This document shows, in pieces, positions 1 through 8,931 of a stretch of DNA of 53,722 nt (the first letter of the stretch is position 1; each line of letters starts with the position of its first letter). The translations under genes were made by a program, and so were the position numbers. This stretch comes from Streptomyces sp. ADI96-02 (GTDB taxonomy: Bacteria; Actinomycetota; Actinomycetes; Streptomycetales; Streptomycetaceae): contig NZ_ML123034.1 in NCBI RefSeq assembly GCF_003846185.1, positions 6,133,786 to 6,187,507 of the forward strand, given 5' to 3'. The notes beneath the pieces were generated by a model. The model did no database searches and was not told the DNA's origin. It saw only the letters and a list, made by a program, of their open reading frames with translations.

Positions 1-31
1 CGGTCTGTGCGCCCGCCCCGCCCCGCCCGGT

Positions 32-2470
32 TCAGCGCCCCCGTCCGCCCCGCTTCGGATCGACCAGACCGGCCTTGCGCAGCGCGTCGGCCATCGCGCT
101 GTTCGCCGGAGCCGCCGTGCCCTGGGCCGACCGGGGCGCACCGCCGCCGCGCCGGTCCCGGCCGCCGCCCTGACCGCGCTCGCCGCCGCCCTGACCGCCG
201 CCGGGGCCCTGGCCCTGCCGCTGCTTCGGCGGACGGCCGCCCCGGTCGCCCCGGCCCTGCTGCCCGCCGCCGGAACCGCCGCCCCGGCCCGGCTCGTCGT
301 CCAGCCGCAGCGTCAGCGAGATGCGCTTGCGCGGCACATCGACGTCCATCACCTTGACCCTCACGATGTCCCCGGGCTTCACGACGTCGCGCGGGTCCTT
401 CACGAACGTCTTGGACAGGGCCGAGACGTGCACCAGACCGTCCTGGTGGACCCCGACGTCGACGAACGCGCCGAACGCCGCCACGTTGGTCACGACGCCC
501 TCCAGCACCATGCCGGGCGCCAGGTCGCCGAGCTTCTCGACGCCCTCCTTGAAGGTCGCCGTGCGGAAGGCCGGACGCGGGTCGCGCCCCGGCTTCTCCA
601 ACTCCTTCAGGATGTCCGTCACGGTCGGCAGACCGAACACGTCGTCGACGAAGTCCGCCGCGCGCAGCGACCGCAGCGCGTCCGTGTCGCCGACCAGCGA
701 GGCGACCTCGCCGCCGGTGGCCTTCACCATCCGCCGCACCACCGGATACGCCTCGGGGTGCACGCTGGAGCCGTCCAGCGGGTCGTCGCCGCCGCGAATG
801 CGCAGGAAGCCCGCGCACTGCTCGTACGCCTTCGGGCCGAGCCGCGCCACGTCCTTGAGCGTCTTGCGGGAGCGGAAGGGGCCGTTGGCGTCGCGGTGCG
901 CCACGATGTTCTCCGCGAGGCCCGAGCTGATGCCGGACACCCGCGAAAGCAGCGGAGCGGACGCGGTGTTGACGTCCACGCCGACGCCGTTCACACAGTC
1001 CTCGACCACCGCGTCCAGCGACTGCGACAGCTTCACCTCGGACAGGTCGTGCTGGTACTGGCCGACGCCGATCGACTTCGGGTCGATCTTCACCAGCTCC
1101 GCCAACGGGTCCTGGAGCCGCCGCGCGATCGACACCGCGCCGCGCAACGAGACGTCCATGTCGGGCAGTTCCTGCGAGGCGAACGCCGAGGCGGAGTACA
1201 CCGAGGCGCCCGCCTCCGAGACCATCACCTTGGTGAGCTTCAACTCCGGATGCCTGTCGATCAGTTCACCGGCGAGCTTGTCCGTCTCACGGGACGCCGT
1301 GCCGTTGCCGATCGCGACCAGGTCGACCGCGTGCTCCTTCGCGAGCTGCGCCAGCTTCGCCAGCGCCTGGTCCCACCGGTTCGCCGGCACGTGCGGGTGG
1401 ATCACGTCGGTGGCCACCACCTTGCCGGTGGCGTCGACGACCGCGACCTTCACCCCCGTACGGAAACCCGGGTCCAGGCCCAGCGTGGCGCGCGTCCCGG
1501 CCGGGGCCGCGAGCAGCAGATCGCGCAGGTTCGACGCGAAGACGCGCACCGCCTCGTCCTCCGCCGCCGTGCGCAGCCGCAGCCGCAGGTCGATGCCGAG
1601 GTGCACCTGGATCCGGGTCCGCCAGGCCCAACGCACGGTGTCCGCGAGCCACTTGTCGCCCAGTCGGCCCCGGTCGGCGATGCCGAAGCGGCGGGCGACC
1701 ATGTTCTCGTACGTCGAGGGGCCGGGCCGTTCGGCGGCCTCCGGCTCCTCCGGCTCCAGGACCAGGTCCAGCACGTTCTCCTTCTCACCGCGCAGCATGG
1801 CGAGCACCCGGTGCGAGGGAAGCGCGGTGAACGGCTCCGCGAAGTCGAAGTAGTCGGAGAACTTCGCCCCGGCCTCCTCCTGGCCCTCGCGCACCTTCGC
1901 CGCCAGCCGGCCCCGGGTCCACATGCGTTCGCGCAGTTCGCCGGTGAGGTCGGCGTCCTCGGAGAACCGTTCGGTGAGGATCGCCCGCGCGCCCTCCAGC
2001 GCCGCCGCCGCGTCCGCCACGCCCCGGTCGCCGTCCACGAACGCCGAGGCCGCCGCGAGCGGATCCACCGACGGGTCGCCGAGCAGCCCGTCCGCCAGCG
2101 GCTCCAGCCCGGCCTCCCGGGCGATCTGCGCCTTCGTCCGCCGCTTCGGCTTGAACGGCAGGTAGATGTCCTCCAGCCGGGCCTTGGTCCCGGCGGCCCG
2201 GATGCCCGCCTCCAGCGCCGCGTCGAGCTTGCCCTGTTCGCGTACGGACTCCAGGATCGCGGTGCGCCGCTCCTCCAGCTCCCGCAGATACCTCAGCCGC
2301 TCCTCCAGCGTGCGCAGCTGAGCGTCGTCGAGCGATTCGGTCGCTTCCTTGCGGTAGCGCGCGATGAACGGCACGGTCGATCCGCCGTCGAGCAGCTCCA
2401 CGGCCGCCCTGACCTGTCGCTCACGTACGCCGAGCTCCTCGGCGATCCTGCCTTCGATGGACGTCGTCAC
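32..2470 (-). CDS. tex: Tex family RNA-binding transcriptional accessory protein
   Basis: An 812-residue cytoplasmic protein of the Tex family, which binds nucleic acid and affects transcription; the exact role in actinomycetes is not settled. The start is GTG at 2470. The N-terminal Tex domain with its helix-turn-helix is followed by a YqgF/RNase H-like core (around TLGLDPGFRTGVK), helix-hairpin-helix repeats (around NTASAPLLSRVSGIS) and one S1 domain at about residues 650-722 (GVVTNVAAFGAFVDVG). Beyond the S1 domain lies a Gly/Arg/Gln-rich low-complexity tail of about 70 residues, an RGG-like extension likely to add RNA affinity. The ORF is complete; only 31 bases of 3' sequence lie in the window. 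The family call is firm from domain order and length. Confidence 0.95.
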   Translation of the reverse strand: MTTSIEGRIAEELGVRERQVRAAVELLDGGSTVPFIARYRKEATESLDDAQLRTLEERLRYLRELEERRTAILESVREQGKLDAALEAGIRAAGTKARLEDIYLPFKPKRRTKAQIAREAGLEPLADGLLGDPSVDPLAAASAFVDGDRGVADAAAALEGARAILTERFSEDADLTGELRERMWTRGRLAAKVREGQEEAGAKFSDYFDFAEPFTALPSHRVLAMLRGEKENVLDLVLEPEEPEAAERPGPSTYENMVARRFGIADRGRLGDKWLADTVRWAWRTRIQVHLGIDLRLRLRTAAEDEAVRVFASNLRDLLLAAPAGTRATLGLDPGFRTGVKVAVVDATGKVVATDVIHPHVPANRWDQALAKLAQLAKEHAVDLVAIGNGTASRETDKLAGELIDRHPELKLTKVMVSEAGASVYSASAFASQELPDMDVSLRGAVSIARRLQDPLAELVKIDPKSIGVGQYQHDLSEVKLSQSLDAVVEDCVNGVGVDVNTASAPLLSRVSGISSGLAENIVAHRDANGPFRSRKTLKDVARLGPKAYEQCAGFLRIRGGDDPLDGSSVHPEAYPVVRRMVKATGGEVASLVGDTDALRSLRAADFVDDVFGLPTVTDILKELEKPGRDPRPAFRTATFKEGVEKLGDLAPGMVLEGVVTNVAAFGAFVDVGVHQDGLVHVSALSKTFVKDPRDVVKPGDIVRVKVMDVDVPRKRISLTLRLDDEPGRGGGSGGGQQGRGDRGGRPPKQRQGQGPGGGQGGGERGQGGGRDRRGGGAPRSAQGTAAPANSAMADALRKAGLVDPKRGGRGR

Positions 2471-2625
2471 GGTTTTCCCGACTCGCCTTCTCGTACTGGC
2501 TGTGCTGGCCGTGCTCGCTGTGCGAGGAGCACGTTCTTACCCGGGGTCGCCCCCCCGGAGGCGTCTCGCCCCCGGCCTGCATTGTGCCGGGTGGCCGGGG
2601 GCCGTGTCGCGCGACCTCGGCGTAC

Positions 2626-2670
2626 GTCGCCGCGAAGGCCCCGCACGAGGTGCGGGGCCTTCGCGGCGAC
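2626..2670. terminator. Perfect 21-bp hairpin, likely terminator
   Basis: Two perfectly complementary 21-base arms (2626-2646 and 2650-2670) are separated by the 3-base loop GAG. The element lies 17 bases beyond the stop codon of the SCO6745-family gene (which reads leftward) and upstream of tex. There is no T-run, which is usual for Streptomyces terminators. Its length and perfection suggest an efficient transcription end that insulates tex from the upstream gene. Confidence 0.75.
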
Positions 2671-2687
2671 GACTCCTCCGGTACGGG

Positions 2688-3548
2688 TCAGCGGCCGGTC
2701 GCGTCGGCCGGGAAGGCGCCGGCCGCGGCGGCGGCGAACAGGAAGCCGCGCCCCAGCTCCGTCAGCCGCTCCACACCCGCCGCGCCGAGGTGCTCGTACG
2801 GCGCCGCGTCCATGCGGTCCGTCGCCTCCTCCAGCTCCGTGCGCAGGGCCGCGCCCGCCTCCGTCAGCTCGCCGGACTCCTCCAGCAGTCCCCGGCCGCG
2901 CAGCCGCTGGGAGGCGGCCTCCCAGTCCGTCTCGCGCCAGCCCCGGGTGGCGAGGATCCACCCCTGAGCCATGCCCTTGCCGGTGGCGGTGTGGCTGACC
3001 AGCGCCTCGACCGGGTCCAGGCCCGCGGCGAGGAGGGCCGCGAGGTGGGCGTCGCCGCGGTGCTCGCGCAGCAGCGTCGCCGCGTGCCAGAACGCGAGGT
3101 GCGGCTCCTCGGGGACCGGCAGGTCCGCGTGGGCGGCGTACAGGGGCCGGGCGTGCGGGGTGCACGCCTCGGTGGCGCGCAGGGCGAGCCGGGCGGCCTC
3201 GGCCATCTCCTCGGAGGCGACCGCCTCCTCGCCGAGCAGCCTGCGCAGCGTCGCGTCCGCCGTCCGCAGCCGCGCTCCGAGGACCTGCTCGGGCGAGGCG
3301 AGAGACCAGACGGTCGGCACATGGCGGGCCACCAGGGCGGGGTTGAAGTTGTAGAAGGCCGCCGTCACCGTGCCCGCGCCCACCGCGCCGAGCGCGGCGC
3401 CCCGGGTGGCGAAGTACACGGCACCGGGGTCCTCGACACCGAGCTTCGCCAGCTCGGAACCCAGGTCGGGGGAGAAGAAGATGCAGGAGTGCAGCGGGTT
3501 GAGGGCGTTGTGACAGCGGCGTCCGGCGCGGGGCGGAAGAGTCATCAT
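2688..3548 (-). CDS. SCO6745 family protein
   Basis: A 286-residue protein that I recognise as the SCO6745 family, a conserved actinobacterial family of unknown function with a winged-helix-like C-terminal part. Visible features are an N-terminal segment with RRCHNALNPLHS, a stretch rich in Ala/Leu helices, and near the end a TGKGMAQGW followed by a helical region with LRGRGLLEESGELTEAG, which looks like a wHTH (MarR-like) element. Two adjacent ATGs (3548, 3545) could serve as start. It is transcribed away from the DJ-1 gene and ends before a strong hairpin. It has no signal peptide or membrane segment. The family assignment is from memory of the conserved sequence and gene order; no activity can be stated. 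Confidence 0.8.
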   Translation of the reverse strand: MMTLPPRAGRRCHNALNPLHSCIFFSPDLGSELAKLGVEDPGAVYFATRGAALGAVGAGTVTAAFYNFNPALVARHVPTVWSLASPEQVLGARLRTADATLRRLLGEEAVASEEMAEAARLALRATEACTPHARPLYAAHADLPVPEEPHLAFWHAATLLREHRGDAHLAALLAAGLDPVEALVSHTATGKGMAQGWILATRGWRETDWEAASQRLRGRGLLEESGELTEAGAALRTELEEATDRMDAAPYEHLGAAGVERLTELGRGFLFAAAAAGAFPADATGR

Positions 3549-3733
3549 GCCCGCACGTTACCGACTGGTCGGTACGCAAGGGAACCCGGCGTCGGCCGGG
3601 TTGTCGGCACCGGCGGACACGGCGTCGGCGGATACGGTACGGCCGAGGCGGCACGGCGCGCTTCCCCGAGGCCGCCGAGCACCGCCGCCCCGCTCGCGCA
3701 CGTCCTCCGCCCGACCTCACCGAGAGGCAGCCC

Positions 3734-4369
3734 GTGCAGATCGCCATCGTGCTCTTCGACCGCTTCACCGCCCTGGACGCGGTGGGACCCTACGAGATCC
3801 TCAGCCGCATGCCCGGCGCGGGGACCGTCTTCGCCGCCGAGCGGCCCGGACCGGTGCTCAACGACAGCGGAAGCCTCACGCTCGTCGCGGACAAGGCGCT
3901 CGCCGAGGTGCCCGCGCCGGACGTCGTGATCGTGCCGGGCGGCCCGGGGCAGTGGGACCAGATGGAGAACGGCGTACTGCTGGACTGGCTGCGGGCCGCC
4001 GACGCCGCCAGCACCTGGACCACGTCCGTGTGCACCGGATCGCTGCTGCTGGGCGCGGCCGGACTGCTGAAGGGCCGCCGGGCGACCTCGCACTGGCTGG
4101 CGCTGGAGCGGCTGAGGCCGTTCGGCGCGGAGCCGACCGGTGAGCGGGTGGTGACCGACGGGAAGTACGTCACCTCCGCCGGCGTCTCCTCCGGCATCGA
4201 CATGGGCCTCACCCTGCTCGGCAGGATCGCGGGAGACGACGCCGCCCGGTCCGTGCAACTGGTCACCGAGTACGACCCGCAGCCGCCCTACGACGCCGGA
4301 TCGCCGGAAAAGGCTCCCAAGGCCCTCGTCGAGGAGTGGCGCGCCAGGAGCCGGCTCACCGTTCGGTAG
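3734..4369 (+). CDS. DJ-1/PfpI family protein, isocyanide hydratase-like
   Basis: A 211-residue class I glutamine amidotransferase-like protein of the DJ-1/PfpI superfamily. The nucleophile-elbow cysteine is C100 in SVCTGSLLLG, and D15 in FTALDAVGPYE and E21 match positions that are catalytic in Pseudomonas isocyanide hydratase (InhA), so hydration of isonitriles is a reasonable guess. AraC-type regulators also carry this domain, but no HTH is attached here. The start is GTG 3734 preceded by GAGGCAG. Its 3' end overlaps the convergent enoyl-CoA hydratase-like gene by 14 bases. Substrate unproven; family firm. Confidence 0.88.
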   Translation: MQIAIVLFDRFTALDAVGPYEILSRMPGAGTVFAAERPGPVLNDSGSLTLVADKALAEVPAPDVVIVPGGPGQWDQMENGVLLDWLRAADAASTWTTSVCTGSLLLGAAGLLKGRRATSHWLALERLRPFGAEPTGERVVTDGKYVTSAGVSSGIDMGLTLLGRIAGDDAARSVQLVTEYDPQPPYDAGSPEKAPKALVEEWRARSRLTVR

Positions 4370-5123
4370 ACGCCGTCGTGTAGGTGAAGCGCGGGGGCCG
4401 GCGCTCCAGGAAGGCGGCGACGCCCTCGGCGGTGTCGTCGCTGCCCGCGGCCTGCGCCGCCCAGTGGGCGTCCCGGTCCCGCCGTCCCGCCGCGAACTCC
4501 TTGGCCGCGGCCTGGGTCAGCTGTGAGCGGGACGCCAGGACCCGGGCGTACTCGTCCACCCGCTTCTCCAGCGCGCCGGCCGGCAGCACCTCGTCCACCA
4601 GGCCGGTGCGCAGGGCCCGCGCCGTGTCGATCAGCTCGCCGGAGAACAGCAGGTGCTTCGCCGCGGACGGGCCGACCAGTTCGACGAGCCGGCGGGTGGA
4701 GGAGGACGGGTAGACGATGCCGAGCTTGGCCGGTGTGACCCCGAACCGGGAGCCGTCCTCGGCGAACCGCAGGTCGCAGGCGGCGGCCAGCTGGCTCCCG
4801 CCGCCCACGCAGAAGCCGCGCACCGAGGCCAGCGTCGGCAGCGGGAACGCGGCCAGCGCCTCCTCGGCGGCCACGGCCAGTGCCTGCGCGTCCCCGGCCG
4901 CCTCGCGCAGCGAGGAGATGTCGGCCCCCGCGCAGAAGGTGTCGCCGGCCCCGGTCAGGACGAGCACCCGTACGGCCGGGTCGGCCGCCAGCCGGGCCAG
5001 CACGTCCGGCAGCGCGCGCCACATCGCCGCCGTCATCGCGTTGCGCTTGGCGGGGTTGCTGATGACGACGGTGGCGACAGCGCCGTCCGCGGTCGGGATG
5101 AGCCGGGGTTCCGTACGGTCCAT
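4356..5123 (-). CDS. Enoyl-CoA hydratase/isomerase family protein
   Basis: A 255-residue crotonase-fold protein. The CoA/oxyanion-hole segments are present: FCAGADISS (about 63-71) and CVGGGSQLA (about 105-113). The two acidic residues used by classical enoyl-CoA hydratases are not seen: the first position is Gln in GGGSQLA, and the PE pair before the KLG motif reads TPAKLG. It may therefore be an isomerase, thioesterase-like or decarboxylase-like member rather than a true hydratase. The annotated start is ATG 5123. It is convergent with the DJ-1 gene. The superfamily is certain, the reaction unknown. Confidence 0.85.
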   Translation of the reverse strand: MDRTEPRLIPTADGAVATVVISNPAKRNAMTAAMWRALPDVLARLAADPAVRVLVLTGAGDTFCAGADISSLREAAGDAQALAVAAEEALAAFPLPTLASVRGFCVGGGSQLAAACDLRFAEDGSRFGVTPAKLGIVYPSSSTRRLVELVGPSAAKHLLFSGELIDTARALRTGLVDEVLPAGALEKRVDEYARVLASRSQLTQAAAKEFAAGRRDRDAHWAAQAAGSDDTAEGVAAFLERRPPRFTYTTASTER

Positions 5124-5313
5124 GCGCCGGATGCTATCCGTACGGTTCGAAGAGGAGCAGAAGTAGTCCGGGAACCCGGCACCGTCGTGCTCGCCCGGCC
5201 AAATAGCGCCGATAGAGGGCTATTTCCGATCAGTGGCACGGCGGGGGCCGAGTGGTTCCCAACACTCACTACTCGACGGTCAGTGCAGTGCGAGTGAGAG
5301 CGGGTGCCGGACG

Positions 5314-5805
5314 ATGGAGAGCCGCGGGAGTGTCCCGGCCGATCCCGTTTCCCACGAGGAGGCCGTTTCCTGCAAGGACGCCGTCTCCTACGAGGGGGTG
5401 TGGCGCTTCACCGCCCCCTCCGTGGACCTGTCCGTTCCGCGTTCCCGGCACGCCGTACGCGACCTCCTCGACCGCCAGGGCGTACCGATCGAGGAGGACG
5501 TCCTCCAGGGACTGCTGCTGATCGTCTCGGAGCTGGTCACCAACGCCGTCAAGCACGCGGCGGTGCTCTCGCCCGAACTGGCGGTGGAGGTGGCCATCGG
5601 CGCCGACTGGGTCAGGGTGTCGGTCGAGGACGACCACCCCTACCGCCCCACCGCGCTGGAGACCGACCACGCGCAGACCGGGGGCCGCGGCCTGCTGCTG
5701 GTCAGGGAGATCACCGCGCAGGCCGGCGGCGGCTGCGACGTGGCGCACACCGCGAGCGGTGGCAAGATCATCTGGGCGGCGCTGCCCTTGAAGACGCGGC
5801 TCTGA
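5314..5805 (+). CDS. ATP-binding protein, anti-sigma-factor (RsbW/SpoIIAB-like) kinase fold
   Basis: A 163-residue protein with a single HATPase_c domain of the RsbW-like type abundant in Streptomyces. The N-box is SELVTNAVKHA and the later nucleotide-binding elements are VEDDHPYRP and GGRGLLLV. It lacks sensor and phosphoacceptor domains, so it would act as a serine kinase or anti-sigma factor on an unlinked partner; no anti-anti-sigma gene is adjacent. ATG 5314 was preferred to in-frame upstream starts because the conserved domain begins about 30 residues after it and upstream codons are atypical. The stand-alone gene sits before the convergent idi gene. Confidence 0.85.
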   Translation: MESRGSVPADPVSHEEAVSCKDAVSYEGVWRFTAPSVDLSVPRSRHAVRDLLDRQGVPIEEDVLQGLLLIVSELVTNAVKHAAVLSPELAVEVAIGADWVRVSVEDDHPYRPTALETDHAQTGGRGLLLVREITAQAGGGCDVAHTASGGKIIWAALPLKTRL

Positions 5806-5855
5806 CCCGCCCCCGCCCGGCCCCGTCCGCCGTCACCGGCCCGCAGGGGTCCGCC

Positions 5856-6449
5856 TCACCAGCCGGCGGACGGCCCCGTCAACTCCCGGATCGCCGGACG
5901 CGCCGCGTCCAGCACCGTCATGAACCAGGCGGAGAACGGCGCCCGCTCGTGCTGTTCGGCCAGCTCCGACGCGGTCACGAACGCGGTCTCGCCGACCTCC
6001 TCCGGGTCCGGCTCCACCTCCTCCTGCGCCATTCCCACGAACAGGTGGTTGAACTCCTGCTCGACCAGACCCGACGCCGGGTCGGGGTGGTTGTAGCGGA
6101 CCGTGCCCGCCGCCGCCAGCAGCGAGGGCGAGATGCCCAGCTCCTCGTGGGTGCGCCGGGCCGCCGCCGCGAACGGCGCCTCGCCGGGGTAGGGGTGGCC
6201 GCAGCAGGTGTTCGACCACACGCCGGGGGAGTGGTACTTGCCGAGCGCCCGGCGCTGGAGCAGCAGCCGGCCCTGCTCGTCGAAGAGGAACACGGAGAAC
6301 GCGCGGTGCAGCTGGCCCGGGGCCTGATGGGCCGCCAGCTTCTCCGCGGTGCCGATGGTGGTGCCGTTCTCATCGACCAGTTCGAGCATGATCGCTTCTG
6401 CGGTGCCGTTCGACGAGTTGTGCGTCGCGGTGGCTGGTGTGGTCGGCAT
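5856..6449 (-). CDS. idi: Isopentenyl-diphosphate delta-isomerase (type I)
   Basis: A 197-residue Nudix-fold isomerase interconverting isopentenyl and dimethylallyl diphosphate. Key features are the active-site Cys in NTCCGHP, the Nudix-like helix GEAPFAAAARRTHEELGI, and downstream acidic metal ligands in EFNHLF and EVEPDPEE. The start ATG 6449 is chosen because AAGG lies 6-10 bases upstream; an ATG two codons earlier would sit on top of that ribosome site. It would supply DMAPP for prenyl synthesis, relevant to the hopanoid operon 10 kb away. The gene is monocistronic, with its own promoter region at 6450-6602. Confidence 0.95.
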   Translation of the reverse strand: MPTTPATATHNSSNGTAEAIMLELVDENGTTIGTAEKLAAHQAPGQLHRAFSVFLFDEQGRLLLQRRALGKYHSPGVWSNTCCGHPYPGEAPFAAAARRTHEELGISPSLLAAAGTVRYNHPDPASGLVEQEFNHLFVGMAQEEVEPDPEEVGETAFVTASELAEQHERAPFSAWFMTVLDAARPAIRELTGPSAGW

Positions 6450-6602
6450 ACCCATCCTTCGCTTTGGTCTCCGGCCTTGAGTGCCGGGCCCCTCGAGTCC
6501 GGTCAAGTCTGCCGCACAAAAGCCGCTTGTCCGTACTTCGGGCTCGGGCATGTCAGGTCCACCGCGCACCGCCCCGCGGTCCTCGGGCCCCGGGGCCCCG
6601 TC

Positions 6603-7544
6603 TCAGTGGCAGAGCTTCGCCTCGTGCTCGGCATGGCCGCTGGGCTCCAGCTGGAAGGTGCAGTGCTCCACGTCGAAGTGGCTGCCGAGGCAGCCCTGGA
6701 GGTCGTGCAGCAGCTTCTCGTGCCCGATCGAGTCGAGCATCTCCTGCCGCACGACCACGTGCGCGGAGAGCACCGGCATCCCGGAGGTGATCGTCCAGGC
6801 GTGCAGGTCGTGGACGTCGATGACGCCGGGCAGCTCCGTGATGTGGGCCCGGACCTCCTCCATGTCCACGCCCTTGGGCGCCGCCTCCAGCAGCACGTTC
6901 AGCGTCTCGCGCAGCAGTTTCACCGTCCGGGGGACGATCATCAGGCCGATCAGCAGCGAGGCGACCGGGTCCGCGGCCTGCCAGCCCGTGGCCATGATGA
7001 TGCCCGCCGAGACCAGCACCGTCACCGAGCCGAGGGTGTCGGCCAGCACCTCCAGGTACGCGCCCCGGACGTTCAGGCTGTCCTGCTGGCCGCGGGTCAG
7101 CAGCGAGAGCGAGACGACGTTGGCCACCAGGCCGACCGCGGCGAACGCGATGGTCAGACCGCCCTTGGTGTCGGCCGGTGTGATGAAGCGCTCGACCGCC
7201 TCGAAGACCAGGAAGCCGCCGACCCCGAGCAGCAGCAGGCAGTTGGCCAGCGCCGCCAGGATCTCGGCGCGGGCGAAGCCGAAGGTGCGGTTGGGTCCGG
7301 CCGGGCGGTTGGCGAAGTGGATGGCGAGCAGGGCCATGCCGAGCCCCAGCGCGTCGGTGGCCATATGGGCGGCGTCCGCGATCAGGGCCAGGGAGTCCGA
7401 CAGCACACCGCCGACGATCTCCATGACCATCACGCTCAGGGTGATGCCCAGCGCGATCCGGAGCCTGCCCTGGTACGCGGCGGCTGCCGTGCCCGTCGGA
7501 GGCGCCCCGCCGTGCGCGTGCCCGTGGTCGTGGCCAGCCCCCAT
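6603..7544 (-). CDS. Cation diffusion facilitator family metal transporter
   Basis: A 313-residue, six-helix CDF exporter with a cytoplasmic C-terminal domain. The N-terminus carries a His-rich tag (GAGHDHGHAHGG) typical of zinc/cobalt members. The TM2 metal site is the HxxxD of AAHMATDAL. The equivalent TM5 site reads ExxxD (EVLADTLGSV) instead of HxxxD or DxxxD, which may shift metal preference. ATG 7544 is preferred over farther in-frame codons because AAGGGG lies upstream at good spacing and homologous sequence begins there. Likely role: efflux of Zn2+ or similar divalent metals across the cell membrane. Confidence 0.92.
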   Translation of the reverse strand: MGAGHDHGHAHGGAPPTGTAAAAYQGRLRIALGITLSVMVMEIVGGVLSDSLALIADAAHMATDALGLGMALLAIHFANRPAGPNRTFGFARAEILAALANCLLLLGVGGFLVFEAVERFITPADTKGGLTIAFAAVGLVANVVSLSLLTRGQQDSLNVRGAYLEVLADTLGSVTVLVSAGIIMATGWQAADPVASLLIGLMIVPRTVKLLRETLNVLLEAAPKGVDMEEVRAHITELPGVIDVHDLHAWTITSGMPVLSAHVVVRQEMLDSIGHEKLLHDLQGCLGSHFDVEHCTFQLEPSGHAEHEAKLCH

Positions 7545-7657
7545 GAGAAACCCCTTCAGGTCGGTGCCGCGAGACCGGGGCGAAACGCCCCGGCCAGGCC
7601 AGTGAACTACGGGTGGGGGGTATCCGGCAACACGGCACTGAACACCGTTGTCATCTG

Positions 7658-7690
7658 CTCTGACCTGCGGAAACGTTCCGCAGGTCAGAG
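7658..7690. terminator. Perfect 15-bp hairpin after galE
   Basis: Arms at 7658-7672 and 7676-7690 are perfectly complementary around the loop ACG. The element starts 11 bases beyond the galE stop on the minus strand and lies upstream of the CDF transporter, so it probably ends galE transcription. Confidence 0.75.
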
Positions 7691-7701
7691 CCGTGGGGTG
7701 A

Positions 7702-8691
7702 TCAGGAACGCTGCCGCGCGCGGGCCTCGGGGTGGTGCAGGCACCATCCCTCCCACGCCGACTCCACCATCTCGCGCACGCTCCGCCGGGCCGTCCAGTC
7801 CAGCTCCTTCGACAGCCGCGCGGCGGACGCCACCGCCCTCGGCGCGTCACCCGGCCGGCGCGGCTCGACCACCGGATCGGCGCGGTGGCCGGTCACCTCG
7901 CCGATGACCGCGGTCAGCTCGCGCACCGAGACGCCCTCGCCCCGGCCGACGTTCACCGTCAGGTCCCCGCCCGCGCGCTCGCGCAGCCCCCGGGCGACGG
8001 CCAGGTGCGCCTCGGCCAGGTCGGTGACGTGGATGTAGTCGCGGACGCAGGTGCCGTCCGGCGTCGGATAGTCGTCGCCGAAGATCCGCGGGGCCTCGCC
8101 CCGGGTCAGCCGGTCGAAGACCATCGGGACGATGTTGAAGACGCCGGTGTCGGACAGCTCCGGAGCCGCCGCCCCCGCCACGTTGAAGTACCGCAGGCAG
8201 GCGGTCGACAGACCGTGCGCCTTGCCGGCCGCCCGCACCAGCCACTCGCCCGCGAGCTTCGTCTCCCCGTACGGGTTGATCGGCAGGCAGGGCGTCTCCT
8301 CGGTGATCACGTCCACGTCCGGCACGCCGTACACCGCCGCCGAGGACGAGAAGAGGAAGTCGCGCACACCGGCCGCGACGACCGCCTCCAGCAGGACGGC
8401 GAGCCCGGCGACGTTCTCCCGGTAGTACAGCAGCGGCTTCTCGACCGATTCGCCGACCTGCTTCTTCGCCGCGAGATGGATGACGCCGCTCACCCCGTGC
8501 CCGGTGAGCACCCGGTCCAGCAGCGCCCGGTCCGAGGCGGAGCCCTCCACGAGCGTGACGGACTCCGGCAGCCTCGCGGCGACGCCCGTCGAGCGGTCGT
8601 CGAGCACCACGACCTCTTCGCCCGCCGCCACCATGGCCCTCGCCACATGTGCCCCGATGTATCCCGCTCCGCCTGTGATCAGCCATGTCAT
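7702..8691 (-). CDS. galE: UDP-glucose 4-epimerase
   Basis: A 329-residue short-chain dehydrogenase-fold epimerase interconverting UDP-glucose and UDP-galactose. The Rossmann motif GGAGYIG is at residues 7-13, and the catalytic YxxxK is in NPYGETKLAGE. The family motifs YYRENVAG, SSSAAVYG, LRYFNVAGA and GTCVRDYIHV are present. ATG 8691 places the nucleotide-binding motif at the normal distance from the N-terminus; an earlier in-frame start would add 41 non-conserved residues. It probably supplies UDP-galactose for the envelope glycans made by the adjacent divergent operon, though this link is an inference. Confidence 0.95.
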   Translation of the reverse strand: MTWLITGGAGYIGAHVARAMVAAGEEVVVLDDRSTGVAARLPESVTLVEGSASDRALLDRVLTGHGVSGVIHLAAKKQVGESVEKPLLYYRENVAGLAVLLEAVVAAGVRDFLFSSSAAVYGVPDVDVITEETPCLPINPYGETKLAGEWLVRAAGKAHGLSTACLRYFNVAGAAAPELSDTGVFNIVPMVFDRLTRGEAPRIFGDDYPTPDGTCVRDYIHVTDLAEAHLAVARGLRERAGGDLTVNVGRGEGVSVRELTAVIGEVTGHRADPVVEPRRPGDAPRAVASAARLSKELDWTARRSVREMVESAWEGWCLHHPEARARQRS

Positions 8692-8931
8692 GGCTGCCAC
8701 CCTAAGGGCAGCCCCGGGCGGCCCCGCCGTCGCGGTTTGTGGCCCGGGCGGTCGATCGACGATGATGATCGCGCAGCGGGCCGGCCCGGGCGGATACGCC
8801 CGAACGGCGCACAAACAGGCGGTGAACTCGGGCTTCTGTTCATCCGATAGCCTCAGCCGACATGCCGCCGGCCCGTCCTCGGGCCGCGCCGCCGTGCGTC
8901 GTCCACCGTCAGTGCCAAGGAGTGAGTTCGA

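Noticed and set aside
428..2998. Very long plus-strand open frame opposite tex (856 codons)
   Set aside because: It is an antisense frame held open by GC-rich codons; its translation is His/Arg/Gln-rich without any domain, while the minus strand encodes a complete Tex protein.
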